64,000 nucleotides of DNA, from positions 1 to 64,000 of the forward strand of contig JAIQFT010000028.1 of NCBI GenBank assembly GCA_020073185.1. Direction: 5' to 3'. Origin of the DNA: Terriglobia bacterium. Lineage in GTDB: Bacteria; Acidobacteriota; Terriglobia; Terriglobales; Acidobacteriaceae. A program made the position numbers and the translations under genes. The notes beneath the pieces were generated by a model that had not been told where the DNA came from, ran no database searches, and was given only the letters and a program-made list of their open reading frames with translations. Below, in pieces: positions 7,971-16,428 of this stretch (position 1 is its first letter; each line of letters opens with the position of its first letter).

Positions 7971-9410
7971 TTACGACTCTCTGGCTTTCTTCTTGATTTC
8001 GATGCTCAGCCGCTTGATCTTCTGATTGAGCGTGGACAGGGGAATGTGGAAGCGCTCGGCCGCCTCGGTCTGGTTCCCATTGCACTTCTCCAGCATGTCC
8101 ACGATGATCCGCCGCTCGCATTCCTCGATGATCTCGAACAGGGAAGCGTCGGCGCGCGGTTCCAGCACCGCCAATCCGGCGCTGCGCCCGACGATGTGGT
8201 CCGGCAGCAGATCGAGCGTGACCGTCGGCCCCGAGGACAGCACCACGGCGCGCTCCACCACATTCTCCAGTTCGCGCACGTTTCCCGGCCAGCCGTACTC
8301 CAGCAGCGCGCGCAGCGCCTCGGGTGCCATCTGCCGCACCGGGCGATCATTCTCCTCGGCGAACTTGCGAATGAAGTGGTCCACCAGCAGTGGAATGTCC
8401 TCGCGCCGCTGCCGCAACGGCGGCAGATCGATCATGATCACGTTGAGCCGGTAGTAGAGGTCTTCGCGGAACCTCCCGTCGCGCGTAAGCTGCCGCAGAT
8501 CCACGTTGGTGGCGGCGATGATGCGTACGTCCACTTGGATTTCCTGTACCCCGCCCAGGTGCATGAATCTCCGGTCCTGCAGCACGCGCAGGATTTTGGC
8601 CTGCGTCTCCATGCTCATGGTGCCGATTTCGTCCAGGAACAGCGTGCCGCGGTCGGCGATTTCGAACAACCCCTTCTTCGACGCCACCGCGCTGGTAAAC
8701 GCGCCCTTGACGTGGCCGAAGAGGGTGGATTCCAGCAGGTCTGCCGGAGTCGAGCCAGTGTTGACCGGCACGAACGGGCGATCCTTGCGCGGCGAGTTCA
8801 TGTGGATCGCCTTGGCGATCAGCTCTTTTCCGGTTCCGCTTTCGCCCTGCAACAGCACCGTGGAGCGGCTGGGCGCAACCTGCGCCACCAGGTCGAAGAT
8901 CTTCAGCATCGGCTCGCTTTTGCCGACGATGTTTTCGAAGTTGTAGCGTTGCTTCAGCGCCCGCTTGAGCTGGATGTTTTCTTCTTCGGCCCGCCGTCGC
9001 CCGACCACGGCGCGCACGTCGGCCACCAGCTTCTCGTTGTCCCACGGCTTCTGGATGAAGTTGGTCGCGCCCGCCTGCATGGCGGCCACCGCGTTCTCCA
9101 CCGTGCCGTAGGCAGTGATCATGATCACGCCTAGCTCGGGATCGCGGTCGCGGATGTCGCGCAGAATTTCCAGCCCGTTGCGGTCGGGAAGCGCGAAATC
9201 CAGCAGCACCAGGTCCATGGGCCGCTCGGCGATCTTCGCCAGCCCTTCTTCGCCGGTTGCGGCGGTTTCCACGGTAAAGCCTTCCAGTTCGAGCAGAGTC
9301 TGCAGCGACTCCCGGATGGAGGCCTCATCATCGACAATCAGAATGGCACCCTGCGCGCCGGCTTGCTCCCTCCCGGCGCCGCGGCGGGTGACAACGGCGG
9401 CTTCGCTCAA
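7971..9410 (-). CDS. NtrC-family sigma54-dependent response regulator
   Basis: 479 aa. The receiver domain (about 22-136) has acidic DD at 27-28 and phospho-acceptor Asp71 in LLDFALP. The AAA+ domain has Walker A GESGTGKE (189-196), Walker B-type FLDEIGTM, and a sigma54-contact loop that reads GAFTSA (236-241) instead of GAFTGA. A Fis-type HTH follows (about 430-479, IPLSTLNQKIKRL). The TTG start overlaps the stop of the upstream kinase gene as TTGA, so the two are co-translated and almost certainly partners. It would activate sigma54 promoters in response to that membrane kinase; the targets are unknown. Confidence 0.93.
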   Translation of the reverse strand: MSEAAVVTRRGAGREQAGAQGAILIVDDEASIRESLQTLLELEGFTVETAATGEEGLAKIAERPMDLVLLDFALPDRNGLEILRDIRDRDPELGVIMITAYGTVENAVAAMQAGATNFIQKPWDNEKLVADVRAVVGRRRAEEENIQLKRALKQRYNFENIVGKSEPMLKIFDLVAQVAPSRSTVLLQGESGTGKELIAKAIHMNSPRKDRPFVPVNTGSTPADLLESTLFGHVKGAFTSAVASKKGLFEIADRGTLFLDEIGTMSMETQAKILRVLQDRRFMHLGGVQEIQVDVRIIAATNVDLRQLTRDGRFREDLYYRLNVIMIDLPPLRQRREDIPLLVDHFIRKFAEENDRPVRQMAPEALRALLEYGWPGNVRELENVVERAVVLSSGPTVTLDLLPDHIVGRSAGLAVLEPRADASLFEIIEECERRIIVDMLEKCNGNQTEAAERFHIPLSTLNQKIKRLSIEIKKKARES

Positions 9411-12229
9411 ATATTCACTGCCTTTCTCATCAGTGGGAACTCCAGGTGGAATGTGGTCCCGCTTCCAACCCGGCTCTCTACCCGGATCTTGCCTGCGTGC
9501 TCCTGGATGATTCCGTAGGTCACCGACAGTCCCAGCCCGGTCCCGCGCCGTCCGTCGCGCGGCAGATTCTTGGTTGTAAAGAACGGGTCGTAGATGCGGT
9601 CAATGTGCTCCTGCGCGATCCCCGACCCGGTGTCCGACACGGTGACATACACGCCGTTGCCGTTGGCGGTGCTCACCCGCAGAGTGCCCCCGTCCGGCAT
9701 GGCGTCCTTGGCGTTCAGGAACAAGTTCAAGAATACCTGTTGCAGCTTGCCCGTGTTGCCGTGGATGGTCGGCAGATTTTCGCAGATTTCTTCCTGCACC
9801 TTCACGTGCGCCGTCTTGAACTGGTGTTCCACCAGCGCCAGCGTTTCTCGGATCACTTTGTTCAAGTCCACCGCGCCGAATTCGGTGCCGCTGGTGCGCG
9901 AGAAATTCAGCAGGTTGTTGACGATCTCCGATGCCCGGAACGTCTGGGTGATGATCTTGTCCAGCAGCCCGTAGCGCTTCTCATCGCCCCGCAGTTGTTT
10001 CGACAGCATCTGCGTGTAGGACGAAATCACCGCCAATGGGGTGTTGACCTCGTGCGCCACCCCCGCCGCCAGCAGCCCGATCGACGACATCTTTTCCGCC
10101 TGGCTCAACTGCGATTCCAACTCGATGCGCTCGGTGATATCGTCCACCAACACCAACCGCCCGATCACGTTGAACTTCTTCGTTACCAGGGGCGCGATGG
10201 CGATGTTGGTCGTCCGCGTCTCGCCCGCCGGCGTATGCAGACGGTACTTGTACAGGTTGTGAATGCCGGGGTTGGTGCGCACGCGGTAAAACTCCTCCAG
10301 AAACCCGGCAGGGAAGACCTCGCGGAGCGGCTTGCCCAGCGCCTGCCAGCGCGGCAGCGCGTACATCACTTCCATCTGCGAGTTCCAGAACTCGACCTTG
10401 TCTTCCAGGTCCACCGCGAACACGCCCACGCTGATGGATTCCACGATGTTCTCGTTGAAGTCCTTCAGCCGCTCATACTCGGCGGCCTTTTGCTCCAGCG
10501 AGGCATACAGCCGCGCGTTCTGGATGGCGATGCCGACGTATCCCGCCAGCGCCTCCAGCAGTTCCACGTCTTCGCTGGAAAGGAAATCGCCCTCGCTGGT
10601 CTTGCCCAGCCCCATGACGGCATTCGTCCGGCCCTGCACCGAGCACGGAATGAAATAGTTGAGGTCGAGCTGCGCGATGGTTTGCTGCGCGCCCGGTGTC
10701 TCGCGCACAACCGCGTGCGTGTTGTCGAAGAACAGGTGCCCGGCATCCATCTCCGGTCGCTCCCGTCCGAGGAAGCTCAGGTCGAGGTCGGGCAGCTCGG
10801 AAATGCCGAATGACTTGGCGAGCGCGAAGCGCTGGGGAGAATCCGGCGCCGCCAGGAATATCGCCATGCGGTCCACCAGCAGGGTGCGTGCGATGCGGTC
10901 CACGATCGAGCTCAGCATCGTGTCGAGATCAAGCTGCGAGCTCAGTTCGCGCCCGAACTCGATCAGCGTCTTGCGGTAGTCGTACCGCTTGCGGTAGAAG
11001 AAGCGGTCCAGGCTTTCCTGGAACCATTTCTTGACCGGATCGAATAACAGGGCGGTGACCACGATCACCGCGATCATGCCTATCGTTCCGGTGCTCGGCA
11101 GATGACGGTTCAGCAGCACCGCCGCCAGCCCGATCGCCGCGAAGTACACGCCCGCGATCGATGCCGCTGCCAGCGTGTACGCCATGCCGCGCTTGAAGAT
11201 CACGTCCACGTCCATCAGCCGGTAGCGGAAGATGGCGTAGCCAAAGGTCAGCGGTAGGAATACCAACGACAGCACCGAAACCTTCATCAGCACCGTCGCC
11301 TGCGTCCCGTTCATGTACGGGATCACGTAAAACAGGGTGAACGGCGCGATGGCGAGAATGGTGCCGCGCGTCACCCACTTCATCTGCTGGCGCAGGATGG
11401 GCGTGGACGCATGCCGGTAGGTGTGCCACAGCACTCCCGCCGCCCCAATGAAGAACAGCGCCAGGTACAGCATCTCGATACGGTCCAGGTTGTAGCGCAG
11501 CCGTTCGCTCGGCGCCAGCAGCCGCAGCGAAACCAAGTGCGCTGCCAGCAGCAGCAGTCCCGGCACATAGCAAACCGGCACCAGCCAGGGGCGCCGCTTC
11601 ACCTGGTCTTTCACTTCCGGGAAGGTGAGCACGAAGTGCAGGAACAGCGCCGGCTGCAGCAGCTCCGCCACCACGTTCGACCAATACACGATCCAGTCGA
11701 ACTGGTTCAGTTTCCCGGTGTAGTGAAAGGCGTAGAAGATGAAGGAAACCAGGCAGAACACGTAGAAGTGCGTGGACTTGGGCGCGGTCCAGCGCCGCAG
11801 CAGCACATACAGCCCGATGCCGAGGTAGATCAGGGAGATGAAACGCAGCCCGACGAACAGCGATTTGTCAAACGGCACCAGAACCACCGGAACGTTGACC
11901 GTCACCCCGCCGCGCCGCAGGTTGTAGGTTGCCTTCGACCAGGTGCCGGTGCGGTACATCTGCCGTGTCAGTTCGGAGATACTGCCGATAGAGTGGTCGT
12001 TGACGCCCTGCAGCAGATCCCCAGCCTTGATTCCAGCGCGCCCCCCGGGCCCCTCGGCCTCCACCCGTTCGGCGACCAGGCGCCCGCTGTCCTCCACCCA
12101 CCAGACGCCGTCGTACGGAACCGCGAACTGGCGCTCTTTCTGGCAATTGATCCAGCCGAAGACGCCCGCAGCGATGGTCAGCAAGGCCAAAACCACCGCC
12201 ACAAACCGGATTTGCACATCCTTCGTCAT
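9407..12229 (-). CDS. membrane sensor histidine kinase with PDZ, GAF and PAS domains
   Basis: 940 aa from the ATG at 12229, chosen because the first transmembrane helix (VQIRFVAVVLALLTIAAGVF) starts there; further upstream the frame is poor. After that helix comes a periplasmic PDZ-like domain (about 35-110: GPGGRAGIKAGDLLQGVNDH), then a multi-helix membrane region, a GAF-like domain, a PAS domain and a HisKA/HATPase module. The phospho-acceptor is about His726 in GVAHEVNTPL; N-box FLNLFLNAKDAM and G-boxes SDTGSGI and GTGLGL are intact. It is co-translated with the NtrC-type regulator downstream. A PDZ sensor suggests sensing of envelope proteins or peptides; this is inference. Confidence 0.92.
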   Translation of the reverse strand: MTKDVQIRFVAVVLALLTIAAGVFGWINCQKERQFAVPYDGVWWVEDSGRLVAERVEAEGPGGRAGIKAGDLLQGVNDHSIGSISELTRQMYRTGTWSKATYNLRRGGVTVNVPVVLVPFDKSLFVGLRFISLIYLGIGLYVLLRRWTAPKSTHFYVFCLVSFIFYAFHYTGKLNQFDWIVYWSNVVAELLQPALFLHFVLTFPEVKDQVKRRPWLVPVCYVPGLLLLAAHLVSLRLLAPSERLRYNLDRIEMLYLALFFIGAAGVLWHTYRHASTPILRQQMKWVTRGTILAIAPFTLFYVIPYMNGTQATVLMKVSVLSLVFLPLTFGYAIFRYRLMDVDVIFKRGMAYTLAAASIAGVYFAAIGLAAVLLNRHLPSTGTIGMIAVIVVTALLFDPVKKWFQESLDRFFYRKRYDYRKTLIEFGRELSSQLDLDTMLSSIVDRIARTLLVDRMAIFLAAPDSPQRFALAKSFGISELPDLDLSFLGRERPEMDAGHLFFDNTHAVVRETPGAQQTIAQLDLNYFIPCSVQGRTNAVMGLGKTSEGDFLSSEDVELLEALAGYVGIAIQNARLYASLEQKAAEYERLKDFNENIVESISVGVFAVDLEDKVEFWNSQMEVMYALPRWQALGKPLREVFPAGFLEEFYRVRTNPGIHNLYKYRLHTPAGETRTTNIAIAPLVTKKFNVIGRLVLVDDITERIELESQLSQAEKMSSIGLLAAGVAHEVNTPLAVISSYTQMLSKQLRGDEKRYGLLDKIITQTFRASEIVNNLLNFSRTSGTEFGAVDLNKVIRETLALVEHQFKTAHVKVQEEICENLPTIHGNTGKLQQVFLNLFLNAKDAMPDGGTLRVSTANGNGVYVTVSDTGSGIAQEHIDRIYDPFFTTKNLPRDGRRGTGLGLSVTYGIIQEHAGKIRVESRVGSGTTFHLEFPLMRKAVNI

Positions 12230-12624
12230 CGCGGCACGCGGCGGCGATCCGCCGCTGAGAGCGCGGGGTAATCGCGCGGACGCGAAAGGCTCCACAAACT
12301 TAGATTGCAACTCGGCTGCCACCACATCATCCATCCCTGAAACTTGCATCCCACACCAACTGCGAGACTTACAAAATGATAGCAGTGACCGGACTAAGAA
12401 AATACAGTTTTTGGGAACCACCTCCTGAATGACGGAGGTTCTACGGAATTCGACAAATTGCCTTTTGCTTCCAATTCTGGTAGCTGAATCCCACTTGGTG
12501 GCAGGAACTATTGCCTTTTGTAGGGAAGTTTCCGTCTGCGGAAGCAGAAGTCGACCCCCAGTTTTGGACAATCACGGCCAAACCTGCGATCAATGGCTAT
12601 TGACGCCCGTCGTATAATATAGGC
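12230..12624. other. intergenic region between divergent kinase gene and 6S-like RNA
   Basis: Contains the 5' leader of the kinase/regulator operon (minus strand) and the promoter of the RNA locus (plus strand). An imperfect inverted repeat, GAACCACCTCC/GGAGGTTC, lies at 12415-12441. No convincing ORF was found. Confidence 0.5.
12613..12618 (+). promoter_or_regulatory. TATAAT -10 box upstream of the 6S-like RNA
   Basis: A perfect TATAAT lies about 7 nt before the expected RNA start. No good -35 box is found at 16-18 nt distance, so the promoter may use other contacts. Confidence 0.5.
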
Positions 12625-12810
12625 GGCAGAATGATTGGCAGATATCCGGGCTGCGGGCGGTCGCGAACCCTCCCGTGGCCCTGTGCATTTCTGGCCCCCG
12701 GCTGCTCCAGGTAACCCAAGGTCACCTGCAGCTATCCTAGGGCTAAGCTGTTGATTCCATTAAAGGGCTGGGGTAGGGGTCGCCATCGCCAAAGGTTTAC
12801 CATAAAGTTA
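12625..12810 (+). ncRNA. ssrS: candidate 6S-like RNA
   Basis: This noncoding stretch folds by eye into the 6S RNA architecture. A closing stem pairs 12656-12661 with 12785-12790 (GGCGGT/ATCGCC), 12667-12674 with 12770-12780 (ACCCTCCC/GGGGTAGGGGT) and 12677-12682 with 12764-12769 (GGCCCT/AGGGCT). A central bubble (12683-12692 and 12745-12763) follows. A terminal arm pairs 12693-12697 with 12740-12744 and ends in a 13-position hairpin with 11 pairs (12704-12716/12720-12732, loop CAA). 6S RNA binds the housekeeping RNA polymerase through such a bubble. The ends are estimated from the TATAAT box and from the family's usual size. Sequence identity to known 6S RNA was not tested. Confidence 0.55.
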
Positions 12811-12857
12811 CTAGCCGACAGGCCGAGCGACCGAGGACCTAGCGATCACAAGAAAGG

Positions 12858-12876
12858 GGAGCCACGATTCGGCTCC
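12858..12876 (+). terminator. short hairpin after the 6S-like RNA
   Basis: GGAGCC and GGCTCC form a 6-bp stem with a 7-nt loop. There is no T-run, so it is at best a weak terminator or a leader hairpin of the following hydrolase gene. Confidence 0.3.
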
Positions 12877-12907
12877 GCCTCACGAGCGACAGAGGCAATA
12901 CGCACCA

Positions 12908-13807
12908 TTGGACTCCCGAGATGACAGTCCGGTTGCCAGTCTGGCGGCGAAAACCGTGAACTCTGTGGAAAAGACCGCCAGCGAGGTTGCCGCATGTGAC
13001 GTCACCGTCTCCGGCCATCGCGTGCGCTACCTGCGCAGTGGCTCCGGTCCTGCCGTCGTGCTGCTTCACGGCCTGCTCGCCTCTGCCTTCTCCTGGCGAT
13101 TTACCATCCCTGCGCTGGCGCCACATTGCACCGTGTACGCTCCCGACGTGCTCGGCATCGGCTTCTCGGACCGTGTTCCGGGCCTGGATTGCAGCATGCG
13201 GGCCTCGGCGGCGCGAATGATCGAATACCTGGACACGCTGGGACTTTGCGAGTTCGACCTGGTCGGCACCTCGCATGGGGGAGCACTGGCCACCATCGTG
13301 GCCGCCGAAATCGGAAAGCGCATTCGCCGCCTGGTGCTGGTGGCGCCGGTTAACCCCTGGTCGCGCACCGGATGGAAGCGCACTGGCGTGATTGCGACTG
13401 CGCCCGGCGGATGGCTCTTCCGCATGACCTATCTGCGACTGGATCGGCTGAACAACTGGGTTCTCGCCCGTCTTTACGCCGATCCGACCCGCATCCCGCC
13501 GGGAACGCTCGCAGGCTATGCCGAGCCGCTGAAGATCCCGGGGTCGGTGGATTACCTGCTCGGAGTGGTGCGCTGCTGGCACCGCGACGTCCCCGCTCTG
13601 GAGCCGTTCTATGGAAACATCCGCGTGCCCACGCTGCTGGTTTGGGGAGACCGCGATGCCGCCGTACTGCCAGGCTCGGCCGCACAGGTGCAGCGCGCCG
13701 TCCACGGCTCAAAGCTGGTCATGATGCCGGGCGTCGGCCACCTACCCTACGAGGAATCGCCTGCGGAATTTAACCGCGTGCTGCTGGAATTTCTTCGGAG
13801 CAATTAG
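12908..13807 (+). CDS. alpha/beta hydrolase
   Basis: A 299-aa alpha/beta-hydrolase fold protein. Visible are the oxyanion HG motif (VLLHGLLAS, about residue 54), the nucleophile Ser122 in GTSHGG, an acid (Asp250 in VWGDRD) and His278 in GVGHLPYEE, so the triad is complete. The substrate is unknown; the family includes esterases, epoxide hydrolases and C-C hydrolases. The frame opens with a TTG at 12908, but the true start could be a downstream GTG near 12956, since the first 30 residues are not conserved-looking. A DedA gene follows after a repeat-containing 54-bp spacer. Confidence 0.85.
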   Translation: MDSRDDSPVASLAAKTVNSVEKTASEVAACDVTVSGHRVRYLRSGSGPAVVLLHGLLASAFSWRFTIPALAPHCTVYAPDVLGIGFSDRVPGLDCSMRASAARMIEYLDTLGLCEFDLVGTSHGGALATIVAAEIGKRIRRLVLVAPVNPWSRTGWKRTGVIATAPGGWLFRMTYLRLDRLNNWVLARLYADPTRIPPGTLAGYAEPLKIPGSVDYLLGVVRCWHRDVPALEPFYGNIRVPTLLVWGDRDAAVLPGSAAQVQRAVHGSKLVMMPGVGHLPYEESPAEFNRVLLEFLRSN

Positions 13808-13858
13808 CGATTAGCGATTAGCATTTAGCGATCACATGCTTTTTGAGGCTAATCGCCC
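13804..13858. repeat. spacer repeat D (TTAGCGA units with inverted copy)
   Basis: Four tandem TTAGCGA-type words start inside the hydrolase stop codon. GGCTAATCGCC at 13847-13857 is complementary to the GCGATTAGC words, so a transcript could fold into a 9-bp hairpin and may act as a terminator. Confidence 0.7.
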
Positions 13859-13861
13859 ATC

Positions 13862-14455
13862 ATGCACTGGATCGTCGAGACCACCCGCCACTATCTCCAA
13901 ACCTACGGCTACTGGGCTGTCCTGGTGGCGCTGCTGGGGGAAAACGCGGGCCTGCCGCTGCCCGGCGAAACCATTCTCATCCTCGCCAGCTTTGTCGCCT
14001 ATCAGGGCGAGCACCTGAAGTTGCCGTGGGTGATCGTGGTCGGTATCTGCGCCGCCACTATGGGCGATAACATCGGATACTGGATCGGACGTCGCGGTGG
14101 GCGCCCGCTGCTGGAGAAGTGGAAACATTTTTTTCGCATCAGCGATGACACCATTCACGCGGGCGAGGACTTCCTGCGCCGCCGCGGTTCCGTCGCCATC
14201 TTCGCGGCGCGATTCATCGCCGGGATGCGCATCGTCGCCGGTCCGCTCGCCGGCGTGCTGTGCATGGAGTGGAAGCGTTTTCTGGCGGCGAATGCTGCCG
14301 GAGCGGCGGTGTGGGCCACGGCGATCGCCTGTGCCGGATACTTCTTCGGCAGCCAGTACGAGGCGCTGGCCGGCGTGGTCAAGCAGACCGAACTGGTGAT
14401 TCTCCTCGCCGTGGTGCTGGTCGCGCTTCACCTCTTGCGGCAAAACAGAAAATGA
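13862..14455 (+). CDS. DedA family membrane protein
   Basis: A 197-aa integral membrane protein of the DedA/SNARE-associated family (PF09335). Members help recycle undecaprenyl phosphate or other lipids across the inner membrane. Typical segments are visible: GLPLPGETILILASF near residue 30, GDNIGYWIGRRGGR near 68 and the conserved FAARFIAGMRIVAGPLAG near 115. Four to five hydrophobic helices are predicted by eye. It begins at an ATG immediately after repeat D. A small membrane protein follows 65 bp downstream in the same orientation. Confidence 0.92.
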   Translation: MHWIVETTRHYLQTYGYWAVLVALLGENAGLPLPGETILILASFVAYQGEHLKLPWVIVVGICAATMGDNIGYWIGRRGGRPLLEKWKHFFRISDDTIHAGEDFLRRRGSVAIFAARFIAGMRIVAGPLAGVLCMEWKRFLAANAAGAAVWATAIACAGYFFGSQYEALAGVVKQTELVILLAVVLVALHLLRQNRK

Positions 14456-14520
14456 TCGCAGCAAAGCCAGCGGGAACAGCCGGCGAAACCAGCGTACCGC
14501 GAATCGCGTAAGATCAACCT

Positions 14521-14826
14521 ATGAAGGAGCAGCTCAAGCGCGTGGCCCTGCTGGCGGTGGGATGGGGCTTCATCCTGCTCGGCATCGCCGGGCTGTTTCT
14601 GCCGGTGCTGCAGGGTATCCTGTTCCTGTTGATCGGCCTCTTTATCCTTTCCAGCGAGTACGTGTGGGCCCACAAGCTGCTGTACAAACTGAAGCTCCGC
14701 TTCCCCCACATCGCGGAACATTTCGAACATGCCCGGCAACGTAGTGAAGCCTGGATGGCGCGCACGCTCCACAAGAAAAAACCACCCGTGAAAGCAAGAG
14801 CGCCCGGAACCGACGCTGATAGTTGA
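14521..14826 (+). CDS. small membrane protein, PGPGW-like
   Basis: A 101-aa protein with two close hydrophobic segments in its first half (VALLAVGWGFILLGIAGLFL and GILFLLIGLFILSSEYVWA). A basic cytoplasmic tail containing HFEHARQRSEAWMARTLHKKK follows. The layout and the turn LFLPVLQG resemble the PGPGW transmembrane family, though the exact PGPGW motif is not kept. Function is unknown. The DUF58 gene starts 12 bp after its stop, suggesting co-transcription. Confidence 0.75.
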   Translation: MKEQLKRVALLAVGWGFILLGIAGLFLPVLQGILFLLIGLFILSSEYVWAHKLLYKLKLRFPHIAEHFEHARQRSEAWMARTLHKKKPPVKARAPGTDADS

Positions 14827-14838
14827 TAGGCTGAGAGA

Positions 14839-16233
14839 TTGTTCAGATCATTCCATATCGAGAAGGAAGCTTGGCTCCGCTTCTTGGTGGCGCTGGCCGG
14901 ACTGACGCTGGCGTTTGGCGCCGCCATCTTCTCCACCGTCACGCGGCAGGCGGGAAACGTAATCGCCACCGCTATCTTCGCTTCGGCGGCGCTGCTGTTG
15001 GCGGGCTTGGTCGGGTTGGCCACCGTGCCCTATCTGGCGCGGCGAGTGGCGCTGCACCGCGTGCGCGAAGCCTTCGACTACGACGTCACGCGCGAAGGCC
15101 TGGTGTATCTGGCCATGGTGCTGGTGATCGGGGTGGCGGCGCTCAACACCGGCAACAACCTGCTGTTCATCGTCGTTTCCGCGATGCTGGCCGCGATCAT
15201 CGTGTCGGGCATCGCCTCGGCGGCGATCCTGCGCAGCCTGGAACTCGATGTCGCCCTGCCGGAGCACGTGTTCGCGGGCGAATCGGTGCTGGGACGCATT
15301 ACGCTGCAGAACTTGCGCCGCGTGTTGCCGTCGTTGTCGGTGAGCGTGGTGCCGCCCAAACGACACCACGGGCACAGGCGCCTGCAATGGGAGCGCTCGA
15401 GCTTCGTGTATCCGGCGAAGGCGCCGCGCGCAAAGCAGTGGGTGCACGTGCCCGATCTTTCGCTGCGCCTGGTGGCCGAACAGGAGAGTCCGCCCGGCAT
15501 CTTCAACGGCCAGGCATATTTTCCCTACGTGCCGGCGCGCGCCACCGTGAGCCGGGAACTGGAACTCGATTTCGCCCGCCGCGGCCGCTACGTGCAGGAC
15601 GGGTTTGGGCTGTCCACGCGCTTTCCCTTCTCGTTTCTGATGAAGACACGCCGCGTTCCGTTGGCGCGCGAAATTGTCGTATACCCCAGCGTGCAACCTA
15701 CCGACGAACTGTTGGAAATTCTGCCGATGATTACCGGCGAGTTCGAAGCGTTCATCCGCGGGCGCGGGCACGACCTGTATCGCATCCGCGAGTATCTGCC
15801 CGAGGACTCGGCCCGGCACGTGGACTGGAAGGCTTCAGCGCGCACCGGGTCGATGAAGGTGCGCGAGTTCACGCGTGAGGACGAGCGCAAGCTGCGCATC
15901 GTGTTCGACAATCCGCCCCAAGCCGTGGTGAACGAAGCCTCGTACGAGCGCGGGATCGCGCTGGCGGCGTCGCTGGCGTGGCACTTCGCGGGCGAGGCCA
16001 CCGACCTCTCGTTCACCGCGCCCGAATACCACGGCGGAAACGACATTTACGAATTTCTGCGATATCTCGCGCTGGTCGGGCCGCAACCGGCGGACCCCAC
16101 GCCGCCATCGGTGCTGGATCACCTCCAGGCCAGCGACGATTACAACGTCATTCTTACCGCGCGCCCGCGGGGCAGCATTCCGACCGCGCTGTGGACCTGT
16201 TCGTACTTCTTCTTTTTTGGAGAGGAAAGGTGA
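14839..16233 (+). CDS. DUF58 domain protein
   Basis: A 464-aa membrane-anchored DUF58 protein. Two pairs of hydrophobic helices lie in the first 135 residues. A beta-rich region follows, then the family hallmark DLYRIREYLPEDSARHVDWKASARTG (about 315-340), which belongs to a VWA-like fold. DUF58 proteins usually work with MoxR AAA+ ATPases in assembling or regulating envelope complexes. Here the only MoxR-like gene is about 44 kb away, so this copy is isolated. The TTG start at 14839 is the first that includes the N-terminal region; no stronger start is seen. It probably belongs to an operon with the small protein just upstream. Confidence 0.88.
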   Translation: MFRSFHIEKEAWLRFLVALAGLTLAFGAAIFSTVTRQAGNVIATAIFASAALLLAGLVGLATVPYLARRVALHRVREAFDYDVTREGLVYLAMVLVIGVAALNTGNNLLFIVVSAMLAAIIVSGIASAAILRSLELDVALPEHVFAGESVLGRITLQNLRRVLPSLSVSVVPPKRHHGHRRLQWERSSFVYPAKAPRAKQWVHVPDLSLRLVAEQESPPGIFNGQAYFPYVPARATVSRELELDFARRGRYVQDGFGLSTRFPFSFLMKTRRVPLAREIVVYPSVQPTDELLEILPMITGEFEAFIRGRGHDLYRIREYLPEDSARHVDWKASARTGSMKVREFTREDERKLRIVFDNPPQAVVNEASYERGIALAASLAWHFAGEATDLSFTAPEYHGGNDIYEFLRYLALVGPQPADPTPPSVLDHLQASDDYNVILTARPRGSIPTALWTCSYFFFFGEER

Positions 16234-16236
16234 ATT

Positions 16237-16326
16237 GATTGACGAGTTGAAGAGTTTGCGGATTCTCGCGCCCTCGGACGGTGGTCCTGAAATTCGTCAA
16301 TTCTTCCCTTCGACAATTCGTCAATT
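16237..16326. repeat. spacer repeat E (AATTCGTCAATT, direct and inverted)
   Basis: AATTCGTCAATT occurs at 16291-16302 and 16315-16326, and an inverted relative, AATTGATTGACGAGTT, at about 16234-16249. The spacer could therefore fold into a long stem-loop. Confidence 0.7.
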
Positions 16327-16428
16327 GCGTCCAGCGAATATGGACGAGAAGCAAGAGAGTCTGGAGCGCTGCGCTTGAACTCGGCAAACCGCGGCATTAG
16401 CATTCATGGTTGCAGGAGGAATCCCGAC

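Noticed and set aside
12497-12514. Possible sigma54 promoter TGGCAGGAACTATTGCC on the plus strand
   Set aside because: The GG and GC elements are 11 nt apart instead of 10, and no gene follows in the right place.
9407-12571. Kinase gene starting at 12571
   Set aside because: The extra 114 residues look unlike protein and run through the upstream regulatory region; the first membrane helix supports the start at 12229.
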